From Gammaproteobacteria bacterium (GTDB lineage Bacteria > Pseudomonadota > Gammaproteobacteria > Steroidobacterales > Rariloculaceae): a stretch of DNA of 64,000 nucleotides. The notes below the pieces were generated by a model that saw only the letters and a list, made by a program, of their open reading frames with translations, did not search any database and was not told the DNA's origin. The position numbers were made by a program, and so were the translations under genes. Where the stretch lies: assembly GCA_022825505.1 (NCBI GenBank), contig JAJDWR010000067.1, positions 186,001 through 250,000 of the forward strand. Reading direction: 5' to 3'. Shown in pieces: positions 34,488 to 44,021 of this stretch; within the stretch, counting starts at the first letter, position 1, and each line of letters opens with the position of its first letter.

Positions 34488-36386
34488 TCAATAGTCGAGC
34501 ACCACGCCGCGGTACGGATCGATGCCTCCATGAAATCCCCCCTGGTCGCGTATGACGCGGCCGTTGCCCTCTTCGTCGTAATGGACCCAGACCAGCCCGT
34601 GGGGGTTGCCGAACCCGGGCATCTCGATGACGTCGAGTTTTTCCTTCGTCGCCACGTCGAAGACATGAATGGTGCCCTCGCCGTTGCTGGTCGCCCACAT
34701 CTCCCGGCCGTTGGGCGACAACAGCAGGTGGTCGACCGTGTACGCCCCGAACAGGGTCTCCTTGGCCCGGGGGTTCTGGGTGTCGATGACCGTCACCGTG
34801 CGTCCGCGGAAACCCGTGACCTCGCCCTTGTCCGCCACCCAGATCTCCGTCTCGTCCGGGTTCAGGTTGGCGCCGTAGGGGCCCGTCCGCGTCCCCGAGA
34901 CCCAGGCGATCTCGCCCGTCTCAAGGTTGATCTTGCTGACGTTGGAGGTCCCGCCGGAGGGTACGTACATGAATTCGCCGGCCGAATCGAGCACGATCCA
35001 GTTGGCCCGGTAACCGGGGTGGGGGTACTCGCGCACCACCTCCCAGTTGTCGGGATCGATCCTGGCGACCCAGTAGGGGCGCAGGACGGTGACGCTGCCC
35101 TGTACGAACTGCTCGCCGCCGATGATGCCGGAGAAGGCTGGCGGACCGTAGCCAGCCGGCTGCATCAGCAGGTAGATGTACTCGTCGTCGGTGAATGCCG
35201 TATAGCAGGACCCGCCCAGGTCCTCGCACTGGATGCCGCCGAGGATTTCATCGGTTTCCGGATCGAGCAGGAAGACATCCAGGCCATCGGGGTCCCGGGC
35301 GAACGTATCCATCAGCAGGTAGCGGTCCCGGAATACCTGCCCGTGGTGGAGCCGTCCGCCGACGATCAACTGCTTGATGGGTTCGAGCGTGAGGGCGTCC
35401 ACCTTCAGGAGCGACGCGGGACTCACGATCTCCATGTTGCCTTCCGGCGCGCCGGCCGCCGCCGGACCGGTGATGTATAGGTAGCGGGCGTCGGGCGACA
35501 GCACCGTGGTATGCACCTGGCCGCTCAGTGCTTCGGGCATTCCGTTCGCGACGATGATCTCGCGCGTGGCGGCGTCGCCGACGGCCACCTGGCTCGTGCG
35601 GGCTACCTCGGCGGACTCGGTGTCCAGACCCTGGTAGTAGAAGAAGTTAGGCTGATCCAGGTTCTCGTAGAAGTAGGTGCGCCCCGGTTCAGGCGTGAAC
35701 TTCGGTTCGCCGGCGTCGTATTCCTCCACAACGGTCACGGCGTATTCCTTCTCCAGAGATCCCTCGCCCGCCTTGCGCGTCCAGTCGGCAACTACAGTCT
35801 CGAACGGGGCGATCTGTTCCACGAGCCGGTCGCGGCGGGAGAGCACGACCTGACCCTGGCCCACCACCCGCAGGCTGGCCAGTTCGTTGAGCAGCACGCC
35901 GCGATCAATGGCTTCCGGGTCGTGCTCGCGCAACTGCGTGATGTAGTACGTCAACGCGAAAGCGTCGACGACAGTCGGGTCGAGCAGTTCCACCACCACG
36001 GCCATCTGCGGATTGCTCTGCATCTGGTAGGCAATGAGATATGGGCTGGGCGGATTTTCGAAGGTGGGCCCGACGAGTCCCTCGCCGCTTGCTCCGTGGC
36101 AGGTCGTGCAGAGCGCGGGCGTATTGTAGATTTCGCCGCCCAGCGCAATGAGTTCCTCGTTGCTGTACATGTCGAGTTCACGCTGGCCTTTCTCTTCGGG
36201 TGATCCCAGTCCTCCCAGGCCGGCGCCCGGACCCCCGGGAGGACCGAACACGTCCTCGATGTTGGGCGGCCCTTCCTGTGCCGCTGCAGAACTTACAAGA
36301 CCCATGCTGACACCCGCCAGACGGTCTTCAGACGTCCAGGTCGGCAACGACAGGGCGATGGCGACAACGGGAACGAATTTCTTCAT
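34488..36386 (-). CDS. Secreted cytochrome c / YVTN beta-propeller fusion
   Basis: Exported protein of 632 residues from ATG 36386 (a TTG at 36416 is possible). After the signal peptide (ending SSAAAQ) comes a Gly/Pro-rich linker, then a c-type haem site CTTCH (Cys93, Cys96, His97) in a short cytochrome domain, and from about residue 190 a YVTN propeller. The propeller half is closely similar to the protein at 11469-12989, which has no haem site; shared stretches include FTPEPGRTYFYEN / FEPEPGKTYFYEN and GGRLHHGQ. A periplasmic electron-transfer role is likely for this member. The axial Met is not obvious. It heads an operon with an MFS transporter and a C-C hydrolase. Confidence 0.88.
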   Translation of the reverse strand: MKKFVPVVAIALSLPTWTSEDRLAGVSMGLVSSAAAQEGPPNIEDVFGPPGGPGAGLGGLGSPEEKGQRELDMYSNEELIALGGEIYNTPALCTTCHGASGEGLVGPTFENPPSPYLIAYQMQSNPQMAVVVELLDPTVVDAFALTYYITQLREHDPEAIDRGVLLNELASLRVVGQGQVVLSRRDRLVEQIAPFETVVADWTRKAGEGSLEKEYAVTVVEEYDAGEPKFTPEPGRTYFYENLDQPNFFYYQGLDTESAEVARTSQVAVGDAATREIIVANGMPEALSGQVHTTVLSPDARYLYITGPAAAGAPEGNMEIVSPASLLKVDALTLEPIKQLIVGGRLHHGQVFRDRYLLMDTFARDPDGLDVFLLDPETDEILGGIQCEDLGGSCYTAFTDDEYIYLLMQPAGYGPPAFSGIIGGEQFVQGSVTVLRPYWVARIDPDNWEVVREYPHPGYRANWIVLDSAGEFMYVPSGGTSNVSKINLETGEIAWVSGTRTGPYGANLNPDETEIWVADKGEVTGFRGRTVTVIDTQNPRAKETLFGAYTVDHLLLSPNGREMWATSNGEGTIHVFDVATKEKLDVIEMPGFGNPHGLVWVHYDEEGNGRVIRDQGGFHGGIDPYRGVVLDY

Positions 36387-36492
36387 CTTCGCGGCAAGCT
36401 CCGGTGAATTCGGCAAGGCATCTTACCCCTGATCGCAGGTCACAAGTTAGCGGCCCGGGGCAATTCACTCATGCTACGTGGGCGTGGGGCAG

Positions 36493-36518
36493 TAACAGAA
36501 ATGAATATCTGTTATAAA
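36493..36518 (+). promoter_or_regulatory. Candidate LysR operator and promoter
   Basis: A perfect 7-bp inverted repeat TAACAGA (36493-36499) / TCTGTTA (36508-36514) with an 8-base spacer lies in the divergent spacer between the cytochrome c/YVTN gene and the LysR gene. A -10-like TATAAA (36513-36518) overlaps its right arm, about 30 bases before the LysR ATG. This is the geometry expected for autorepression by a LysR protein that also controls the divergent gene. Confidence 0.55.
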
Positions 36519-36547
36519 AGGCCATTCGTTCAGTGAATAGAGCATCC

Positions 36548-37462
36548 ATGTCGAACCTGCGGCGCATCGATCTGAACCTTTTCACGGTTTTCGAGGCGAT
36601 CTACCAGGAACGCAATCTGACCTATGCTGCGAACCGGATCGGCATGAGTCAGCCTGCGGCGAGCAACGCGCTGAAGCGGCTCCGGGGACTGTTCGACGAC
36701 GAATTGTTCGTGCGTCAGGGCAATACCATGCAGCCGACGCCGCGGGCGCGCGAACTGGCGTCATCGCTCAATCCGGCTCTTGAGCTCATTCGAGACGGGT
36801 TGGCCGCCCGGAGCGTCTTCGACCCGACGCAGCCACGGGTCTTCAACATTGCCGGCATCGAGCACCTGGAGCACTTCGTGCTGGCGTCGCTGCTGAAAGC
36901 GCTGGGGCCGAATCAGGGCAGGATTCGACTGAACGCCGTGGGCGGGTTCGTCGACGAGTTCAAGGACGCGCTGAAGTCCGGAGAAATCGATCTGGCCATC
37001 GACCATGTTTCGCTGGCTGACGAGGAATTCGAGGCCAGGCAGCTTGGCCGGGATACGCTGGTTTCGCTGGTTCGACAGGGGCACCCCTGCGCCGGAAGGA
37101 CGCTGAACGTCGACGAGACCCTGGCGCTGGACCATGTCTGTCTCAAGGCCCGCGATCACAGGGGATTCGTTACCGAACGCTTCCTTCGCGCCCATGGGCG
37201 GGCCGATGCGATCACGGTTCGCGTTACCCACTTTTACGCAATGCTGAGCGTGATCGAAAACTCCGACCTCGTGGGTACGCTGCCTCGCCTCATCGCCGAG
37301 CGTTTTCTGGGCCGCTATCGGGTTGCTCAATTGAAAACCGCAATTCCGGAGAGGGCTTTCCGGGTGCTGTTGATCTGGCACCGCAGCCAGACTCACGATC
37401 CGGGAAATGTGTGGCTGAGGGAGCACCTGATGCGGGCATACGCGTCGGCCGTGCGTCACTGA
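36548..37462 (+). CDS. LysR family transcriptional regulator
   Basis: Regulator of 304 residues. The N-terminal helix-turn-helix is RRIDLNLFTVFEAIYQERNL with GMSQPAASNALKRLRGLF, the form seen in NodD/SyrM-like LysR proteins, and the effector domain follows (VFNIAGIEHLEHFVLASLL). ATG 36548 is preferred over GTG 36533 because the conserved domain starts immediately after it. It is divergent from the cytochrome c/YVTN-MFS-hydrolase operon and precedes the TonB receptor, so these are the likely targets; the inducer is probably an aromatic compound. Confidence 0.94.
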   Translation: MSNLRRIDLNLFTVFEAIYQERNLTYAANRIGMSQPAASNALKRLRGLFDDELFVRQGNTMQPTPRARELASSLNPALELIRDGLAARSVFDPTQPRVFNIAGIEHLEHFVLASLLKALGPNQGRIRLNAVGGFVDEFKDALKSGEIDLAIDHVSLADEEFEARQLGRDTLVSLVRQGHPCAGRTLNVDETLALDHVCLKARDHRGFVTERFLRAHGRADAITVRVTHFYAMLSVIENSDLVGTLPRLIAERFLGRYRVAQLKTAIPERAFRVLLIWHRSQTHDPGNVWLREHLMRAYASAVRH

Positions 37463-37601
37463 CCATTTGCCGCATGAATGGTCCCCATAAGAAATTTTTA
37501 GCGGCGTGTAGTCGATTGTTCTCTATACTGGCATCGCATAGGAAACGTGGCGCGACTCCCCGCTCGCCTTTGAGCATCCACTGTATCGTAGGAGACACCT
37601 G

Positions 37602-40136
37602 ATGGATTTCCACTTTTGGTCTATCGCAAACCGGGCACGCTCGACTGTCGTTCTGGGCCTGCTTGCGCTGCCACTGGGCGCGAACGCACAGGTCCAGCAG
37701 ATCCAGCTTGAGGAGATAATCGTCACCGCGACCAAGCGCGAGGAATCGCTGCAGGACATCCCATTGTCCATCGTCGCCCAGACCGGTGAGCAGCTCAACG
37801 AACTCAACCTGGTCAACGCGGTGGACATGGCGACGTTTATCCCCAACCTGACGATGCGGGATACGGTGATCGGCATCGCGACAGTGATACGGGGTGTCGG
37901 CACGGTGGGCGGCAATCCCGCATTCGAGCCGTCCGTGGCGAGTTTCATCGACGGTGCCTACCTCGGCCGCGACCGCACCACAACCACCGCCTTTCTGGAT
38001 CTGGATCGAATCGAGATCGTGCGAGGGCCGCAGCCGCTGTTTGCGGGCCAGAACGCCGTGGCGGGCGCTCTGAACCTGATCAGCAGACGGCCTGGCGAAA
38101 CGTTGAACGGCTATGTGCGAACCGGCATCGGTTCGGACGAGGAGAATCAGTTCGAGTTCGCGCTGGGTGGCCCGGTGACCGAAGGTTTCGGTGCGCGGAT
38201 TGCCGCCATAGTCGATGAGCGCGGCGGGTGGATGCAGAACGGAGACCGCATGGCCCGTTCCTCCGAGGACACCGCGGTGCGCGGTACGCTCGAGTTCAGC
38301 CCGTCGGATAACTTCACCGCAACCCTGATGACGACCTGGTACGAGTCCATGGGCAATGGGGGGACCTCCGAATACGCTTATTGTGCGCCGAACGATCGGC
38401 CTGGCCCTGGCATGCGCGCATACAACCTGTGCAACGCGAATCCGAGCAATGGCATCGACGACATGTCCTGGGACGGCGTCGCGGGTCCGTCCCCGCGCGA
38501 AGTCGTGGTCGCCGCCAGGGTGCCGCCGTTTGTCAATTTCGCCGGCATGGGCTTTCCGGCCGGCGCCTTTGTCCGGTCCGAGGAGCCGTTGACGGAGGCC
38601 AGCGAACGGCGCACGCAGGATGGCACCCGCGTGAATCTCATTCTCGAATACGATGCTGATAATTTTTCATTCACTTCGCAGACCAACAGGATTCAGTTCG
38701 ACTTCAACCAGTTGACCGATCCCGATGAGACATCCGTCGACTTTTACCCCGTCCCCATTTTCAACAGCTACGAAGTTACCCAGCAGGAGTTTCGTGTCCA
38801 GAGCGCGCCGGACAGTGCATTCGAATGGATGGCAGGAGTGTATTGGCAGGAGAGTGTCTTCGACAACAACAACCTCGGCGCGATCGTCGCGGCGGCTCCC
38901 GGTGCGATGTCTCCGATCGGTGTGACCCCGGTTGCCGACAATCGGTTCGCCCCGCCGTTCCCCAACGATACCTATTTCGACGAAGAGGCCGAGTGGCTGA
39001 GCGGTTTCGTCAACTTGGGGTTCAATCTCGGCGAGAATTTCACCCTGGACATCGGCGCGCGCGTGACGCAGGTGGACAAGACAGGCCAGATGCAGAACGG
39101 CACCGGCCACTATGAGTTGAACAACGCGGGCCAGATCGTCAGTCTGCTGCACAGCGACAACGGACCGGGCTGCGAAATCGGTACCGAGACGAATGGTTTC
39201 AATGCATTCCTGAGGCCTCCGAGAATCGATCCGAATACGGAAGTCTGCGTGGCCGGGCGCGTGGACAACTCGTCCACGGATCCCCAGATTCAGTTGAGCT
39301 GGGACGTGACCGACCAGAGCATGCTGTTCCTGCGTTACGCCGAGGGTTTCAAGTCGGGCGGCTTCAGCGTCGGCATGTCGGCGCCGGACGTGGAGCAGTT
39401 CGTCTATCACCCGGAGGAGGCGGAGACGCTCGAAGTCGGAGTCAAATCGTTGCTGGCGGACGCTCGGCTGGAACTCAACATCGTTGCGTTCCGTACGGAT
39501 TTTGCCAACCGGCAGGTGTCGGCTCTTGCACCGGTCTTTTTCGGCGCGCCGGAATTCATCATCCAGAACGCTGCGGCCTCGACCAGTACCGGCTTCGAGT
39601 TCGACGGCCGCTGGGCCGCGACGGAAAACCTGGCGATCACATTTTCGGGCGCCGTTCTCGATTCGACTTATGACAGTTACCCCGGTGCTGCCTGCAATGG
39701 TTACAAGCGGGCCCGCAGGCAGGATGGCTGTGCAGTGAACAGGGCAACATTCTTCGATGCGGCCGGCCTCGATACCGCACTGGCAACGCCCGGGCAACTC
39801 ACGCTTGGGGCTCGTTACCAGCACCCTTTGAACAACGGTTACCGGGTTGTGCTCAGCGGAAACCTGGCTCTGCTCGGCCACAGCAACAACGGTTTCAACC
39901 AGATCGAAGAGCCCGAGTACCAGAACGGTACCGAGGAGCACCTGAACCTGCGTGTCGCCCTGCAGCCGGCCGACCTGCGATGGGATGTCGCCCTATACGC
40001 CGACAACGCGACCGATAACCGGCGTTTCCTGGCGGTGACCAGCGATCCTTTGGGTTACGACGAGAATATCCTCGTCACACGGGTGCAGGGCGCCACCTAC
40101 GGTGTCCAGGCGCGATGGAATTTCGGTGACAGGTAA
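37602..40136 (+). CDS. TonB-dependent outer-membrane receptor
   Basis: Receptor of 844 residues. A signal peptide ends near LPLGANA-Q, followed by a TonB box region EEIIVTATKREESLQDIP, the plug domain (VIRGVGTVGG, LDRIEIVRGPQ, AGALNLISRRP) and a long beta-barrel to the C-terminal GVQARWNFGDR. The TonB box and plug are of the type common in sphingomonads and marine gammaproteobacteria that import aromatic or glycosidic compounds. ATG 37602 has AGGAG upstream. No siderophore genes are near, so import of an organic substrate for this cluster is the likely role. Confidence 0.95.
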   Translation: MDFHFWSIANRARSTVVLGLLALPLGANAQVQQIQLEEIIVTATKREESLQDIPLSIVAQTGEQLNELNLVNAVDMATFIPNLTMRDTVIGIATVIRGVGTVGGNPAFEPSVASFIDGAYLGRDRTTTTAFLDLDRIEIVRGPQPLFAGQNAVAGALNLISRRPGETLNGYVRTGIGSDEENQFEFALGGPVTEGFGARIAAIVDERGGWMQNGDRMARSSEDTAVRGTLEFSPSDNFTATLMTTWYESMGNGGTSEYAYCAPNDRPGPGMRAYNLCNANPSNGIDDMSWDGVAGPSPREVVVAARVPPFVNFAGMGFPAGAFVRSEEPLTEASERRTQDGTRVNLILEYDADNFSFTSQTNRIQFDFNQLTDPDETSVDFYPVPIFNSYEVTQQEFRVQSAPDSAFEWMAGVYWQESVFDNNNLGAIVAAAPGAMSPIGVTPVADNRFAPPFPNDTYFDEEAEWLSGFVNLGFNLGENFTLDIGARVTQVDKTGQMQNGTGHYELNNAGQIVSLLHSDNGPGCEIGTETNGFNAFLRPPRIDPNTEVCVAGRVDNSSTDPQIQLSWDVTDQSMLFLRYAEGFKSGGFSVGMSAPDVEQFVYHPEEAETLEVGVKSLLADARLELNIVAFRTDFANRQVSALAPVFFGAPEFIIQNAAASTSTGFEFDGRWAATENLAITFSGAVLDSTYDSYPGAACNGYKRARRQDGCAVNRATFFDAAGLDTALATPGQLTLGARYQHPLNNGYRVVLSGNLALLGHSNNGFNQIEEPEYQNGTEEHLNLRVALQPADLRWDVALYADNATDNRRFLAVTSDPLGYDENILVTRVQGATYGVQARWNFGDR

Positions 40137-40202
40137 CGGCCGAGGATCCGATACCGGTGGCCAGGGAACGTTAACACCGTCCTGGTTCGCAGCTGCGGGC
40201 AG

Positions 40203-41639
40203 CTAGCGGCCCGGCGGTCTCTCCGTAACAGAGTCGGCCACATGCGGGTAGATGGGCGGACGATTGTCCGGTTCGACCTCAGGGCCGCTGGCGCCGTCGT
40301 AGTTTTCCGGCGGCGGCGTGCCGCCCAGTACCGGGGCGACTTCAACGGTTTCGAGATAGGCCAGTATGCGTGCTGTTCGCTCCGGCTCGCTTGCCGCCAG
40401 ATCATTGGTTTCTTGCGGGTCGTCGAGGACGTTGAAGAGTTCCACCGAAAATTCACCGGGCGTATCCGGTAACGGACGCAGCGAACGGATCAGTTTCCAT
40501 CCCCGTTCGATGACCGCCATTCTCGGGCCGGTCGGCGAGGCGGAGGTGAGGACAATGGGCTGATCGCGCTGCGGCTCGGCTGAGTCTTCGATCGTTGGCC
40601 ACAAGTCGATCCCGGCAATATCGCGATCCGCAACGCCCGGGTGTCCCGCCAGCGACAGCAGCGTCGGCAGCCAGTCGTAGACGGTGGCAACGGCACTCTC
40701 CGTCCGGCCCCCTTCCAGCCGGGAGGGCCAATGCACCAGCGCAGGCACCCGAATACCGCCCTCGTAGAGCGACATCTTGTTCCCTCGGAAGGGTGCGTTC
40801 AGCGCACCGGCCGTGAGTTCGCCGCCATTGTCGCTGACGAATACGATCAGCGTGTTGTCGCTGTCGGGCCGGTCCGTAACGGCGGCCAGCACCCCGCCGA
40901 TCGCCGAGTCCATCTCCGTGATCATGGCGGCGAGGCGGCGGCGATTGAAATCGGCGATGTCGGCATAGGCCTGCACGGATTCCTCCGGCGCCTGCAGCGG
41001 GGTGTGCGGCGCGGTGAACGACAGGTGCATGAAGTAGGGCGCATCGCCTTCGTATCTCTCGATCAGTTCGATGGCCTCGTCTCCGAGCAAGTGAGTGACG
41101 TAGCCTTCTTCGTCAAGCGCTTCGCCGTTGCGCTCCCAGTCCGGAACGCGATTGAGCGCGTGGGTGTAGTAATTGACTTCGCCGCTGTTGGTGCCGTAGA
41201 AGTGGTCGTAACCGCGGTTGAGGGGGTGCTGGTCATGGTAGTTGTGGCCCAGGTGCCATTTGCCTATCAGCCAGGTGGTGTATCCCGCTTCCTTCAGGTA
41301 TTGGGGCAGGACCCTCTCGCCGGGCGGCAGACCGAAATCTTCCCAGGGTGCGATCGGCGCGATGGTGCCCAGGTTCACCGCGCGCTTGCCGCTGTAGAAC
41401 GCGGTTCGGGTCGGTGTGCAGGACGGGTGGGTGTAGTAACGGTCGAGCCTGATGCCCTCTGCCGCGAGACGGTCGATGGTCGGCGTTCTGATTTCCGATC
41501 CGTTGTAGCCGACATCGCCCCAGCCCAGGTCGTCGGCCATGATCAGCAGGATGTTGGGACGTTCCTGGCCCGTGGCCGTCCAGGCGGCGAGTCCCAGCAC
41601 CGCTGCAAGCGTGATGCGCATCGACCCACGAGCGCTCAC
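40203..41639 (-). CDS. Exported type I sulfatase
   Basis: Formylglycine-dependent sulfatase of 478 residues with a signal peptide (ITLAAVLGLAAWTATG). Metal-binding MADDLGWGD (Asp36, Asp37), the modification site HPSCTPTRTA (Cys74, with Pro76 and Arg78), IGKWHLGH and VFVSDNGG are all present, so an active enzyme is expected provided a maturase acts; none is in the window. GTG 41639 has GGGAG eight bases upstream, and ATG 41621 is an alternative. It would release sulfate from aryl or sugar sulfates in the periplasm and is the natural counterpart of the arylsulfotransferases here. Confidence 0.94.
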   Translation of the reverse strand: MSARGSMRITLAAVLGLAAWTATGQERPNILLIMADDLGWGDVGYNGSEIRTPTIDRLAAEGIRLDRYYTHPSCTPTRTAFYSGKRAVNLGTIAPIAPWEDFGLPPGERVLPQYLKEAGYTTWLIGKWHLGHNYHDQHPLNRGYDHFYGTNSGEVNYYTHALNRVPDWERNGEALDEEGYVTHLLGDEAIELIERYEGDAPYFMHLSFTAPHTPLQAPEESVQAYADIADFNRRRLAAMITEMDSAIGGVLAAVTDRPDSDNTLIVFVSDNGGELTAGALNAPFRGNKMSLYEGGIRVPALVHWPSRLEGGRTESAVATVYDWLPTLLSLAGHPGVADRDIAGIDLWPTIEDSAEPQRDQPIVLTSASPTGPRMAVIERGWKLIRSLRPLPDTPGEFSVELFNVLDDPQETNDLAASEPERTARILAYLETVEVAPVLGGTPPPENYDGASGPEVEPDNRPPIYPHVADSVTERPPGR

Positions 41640-41902
41640 GAGCGTGCTCCCGTTGCCGCTTGGCTGCGCGCTTGCATTCGAGTTTCCCCTTCAAGTGTGA
41701 ACGCCATTGGATACTTCCTTTCGATTCGATACGCTTGATATCGGCAGTTGTGCTACGGGCAGATCGGAATCGCTTCGCTCTCGTCGTATGATCATGGAGT
41801 CTAGCAGCCCATGACAAGAGTCGCGCGTGGCACCGAGACCGACGAGGCGCCAGGCTGCCAGGGTCCGGCGACGGTCCCGGCAAACGGTCGAAGAAGGGAA
41901 AT

Positions 41903-42343
41903 ATGAACATGAAGACATGGATTGGAGTCGTTTCGCTGTCGTTCCTGATGCTGCTGGCCGCTGCCTATGCCCAGATCGTCCAGCCGGAAATATCGGTCCG
42001 CAGCTACGAAGACATTGCCGTTAACGACATCGCTCCCGGCGTCCATACCCGCTTTGTCGTGGGGGACACCGTCATGCTCAACCGCGTGCAGTTCGACGAG
42101 GGTGCGATGTCGCCGCTCCACAACCACTCGGAGGAGCAGATCGTGACGTTGGTGAGCGGCCGCATGCGGGTCGCCTCCGGCGAGCAGGAGTACATTCTCG
42201 AACCGGGCGACGTAGTGATATTCCCCGCCTACGTGCTGCACCAACTGGAAGCGCTGGAGGAGAGCGTCACGATCGAAACGCTGGGTTCCGGTGGGCACAT
42301 CTGGCAGGGTGATCTGATTCGGTCCATCAAGGCCGGAGAGTAG
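41903..42343 (+). CDS. Exported cupin domain protein
   Basis: Protein of 146 residues: signal peptide (TWIGVVSLSFLMLLAAAYA-Q) and one cupin barrel. The metal motif is SPLHNHSEEQIVTLVSG in the first half and PAYVLHQLEAL in the second. ATG 41903 has AAGGGAAAT upstream. It is divergent from the sulfatase over a 263-base spacer. A second exported cupin lies at 42546 on the other strand and shares the same plan. Function unknown; small cupins can be dioxygenases, isomerases or binding proteins. Confidence 0.88.
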   Translation: MNMKTWIGVVSLSFLMLLAAAYAQIVQPEISVRSYEDIAVNDIAPGVHTRFVVGDTVMLNRVQFDEGAMSPLHNHSEEQIVTLVSGRMRVASGEQEYILEPGDVVIFPAYVLHQLEALEESVTIETLGSGGHIWQGDLIRSIKAGE

Positions 42344-42429
42344 GGGCGGCCCCGGAGACAAGCCCGCCGCCCTCGGAGCCAAGCCCGCCGCTGGTGCGGC
42401 TCAAGGCATCCGGATCCGGCGTGCAGCCG

Positions 42430-42502
42430 TCAGAAGTGCATGACCCCGCCGTCCACCAGCATCGTCTGCCCCGAAAATAAGGCGTTGTCGTCGGAAGCCA
42501 GA
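42430..42502 (-). pseudogene. 3' remnant of an SDR gene
   Basis: Read on the minus strand, this stretch gives ASDDNALFSGQTMLVDGG, then a few residues and a stop. It aligns with the last codons of the intact SDR at 43230-44021 (DDSAFISGQTMLVDGG); about 60 of 72 bases match by eye, and the stop codons line up. Upstream of it the similarity ends and a cupin gene follows. It is a broken copy, not an expressed gene. Confidence 0.8.
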
Positions 42503-42545
42503 AGGTTGGCGAAAATTTTCGTCCAGGTGATTTTGGTCTTTGGGT

Positions 42546-42983
42546 TTACTCGAGCGGCGGCGGCGCACCGATCAGACGTCCTGGGCCGAATCCCTCGACC
42601 ATGAATGTGTCCTCAAGAGCCTCGAACTGATGCTCGGCATAGGACTCAACGACTACGACGTCGCCCGGTCCGGCCGTATACTCGCCATCGGCCGACATCA
42701 CTCGCAGTAGCCCGCTGATAACGACGATCAGTTCTTCTTCGGGATGGTTGTGATGCGGCGACTTGCCGCCTTTCTGCAGCCTCGTCTGCGATATCGTAAT
42801 CGACGCGGACTGCACCGGCTGCGCGGAGACGAGTTCGTTGACCTGTAGGGTTGGCAGGCGTGCGGTAGTAACTATCTTTACCGCTGGCGGCACAATCTGC
42901 TGCATGCGATTTTCCTGCGCGACGGATATGCCGGCCAGGAATGCAGCTGAAAGAATGACCAGAAGAAATCTCAGTAGATTCAT
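42546..42983 (-). CDS. Exported cupin domain protein
   Basis: Protein of 145 residues with a signal peptide (RFLLVILSAAFLAGISVA-Q) and a cupin barrel (SPHHNHPEEELIVVISGLLR; VVESYAEHQFEAL). The metal-binding His-x-His pattern is intact. It sits between an intact SDR gene upstream (43230) and a 3' SDR remnant downstream (42430), both on the same strand. Function unknown; similar in plan to the cupin at 41903. Confidence 0.87.
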   Translation of the reverse strand: MNLLRFLLVILSAAFLAGISVAQENRMQQIVPPAVKIVTTARLPTLQVNELVSAQPVQSASITISQTRLQKGGKSPHHNHPEEELIVVISGLLRVMSADGEYTAGPGDVVVVESYAEHQFEALEDTFMVEGFGPGRLIGAPPPLE

Positions 42984-43229
42984 GTTGCAACTCCGAGTCG
43001 GCGACCAGGCTCAAAAAGCTGGTATTCGAGTTTAATTTTGCTATTGCGGTTAGCTCTGATTGTGGCATTTGACCGCGCTGCCAAAGCATATCACGTCGTA
43101 TATTTGGTCTCTGCGTACTCGCCGATGGACGCTTTCACAGCTACGCGATCAAGTAACGATATGCGCATTCGACGACTCTCGCCTGAATCACACGGGAACG
43201 GCAATTGCCGGGAGTAGACGCTCAGACTT

Positions 43230-44021
43230 TCAGTGGTGCGAGACGCCGCCGTCTACCAGCATCGTCTGCCCCGAAATGAAGGCGCTGTCGTCGGAAGCCA
43301 GGAATACCAGCGCGCCCGAGAGGTCCGATGGATGCTGGTCCCGCTGCACGACTCGCGAGGCAATGACATGCTCGCGCACCTTGCTCCCGACTTCGGTTTC
43401 CATCTGCGCCGCAACGGCTGGCGTCATGGTCAATCCCGGACAAATGGCATTCACCGTAACGCCGGTCCCGCTGAGTTCGCGGGCCAGAGAACGCGTGAAA
43501 CCGATGACCGCGCCCTTCGAAGCCACGTAATGCGCCGTGAGGGGCACACCCTCGAAGAAACTGCTGGAGGAGATGTTCACGATCCGCCCGTATCCGCGGT
43601 CGCGCATCCCCGGAGCCACTGCCTTGCAGCATTGCCACTGCCCCTTGATATTGACTCCGATGACCCGGTCCCACTCCTCGTCCGTAATTTCGTCGAAGGG
43701 CTTCATGGGGGGGAGCACGCCGGCGTTGTTCACCAGGATGTCTATCTGGCCGAAGGCCGCTAGCGCCTCGGCGGCCATCGCGCGCACACTGTCTCCATAG
43801 GTTACGTCTGCCCGCACGGCGATTGCGTCGGTGCCGACCTCCTTGAGCCGCGCCAATGCCGCATCGTCTGGATTCAGGTCGGCCGCGACGATTTTCGCGC
43901 CTTCACGCGCCAGCGCGAGACAGAATTCAATGCCGATGCCACCGGAAGCGCCGGTGACGATGGCGACTTTATCCTTCAGTTTGATGACGAACCTTCCTGC
44001 CGAAACCCTTGAGGCGTGCAA
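43230..44021 (-). CDS. Short-chain dehydrogenase/reductase (FabG-like)
   Basis: SDR of up to 263 residues with TGASGGIGIEF, NNAG (VNNAGVLPP), NISSSSFFEGV with the catalytic Ser, and YVASKGA with Tyr-x-x-x-Lys. It resembles 3-oxoacyl or hydroxysteroid dehydrogenases. The start is unclear: no ATG or GTG lies just before KLKDKVAIVTG, and TTG 44021 is the first allowed codon, giving an unusual 13-residue extension. The 3' end was duplicated (42430-42502). Its palindrome-containing spacer downstream (CGGCAATTGCCG at 43199-43210) may help end transcription. Confidence 0.9.
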   Translation of the reverse strand: MHASRVSAGRFVIKLKDKVAIVTGASGGIGIEFCLALAREGAKIVAADLNPDDAALARLKEVGTDAIAVRADVTYGDSVRAMAAEALAAFGQIDILVNNAGVLPPMKPFDEITDEEWDRVIGVNIKGQWQCCKAVAPGMRDRGYGRIVNISSSSFFEGVPLTAHYVASKGAVIGFTRSLARELSGTGVTVNAICPGLTMTPAVAAQMETEVGSKVREHVIASRVVQRDQHPSDLSGALVFLASDDSAFISGQTMLVDGGVSHH

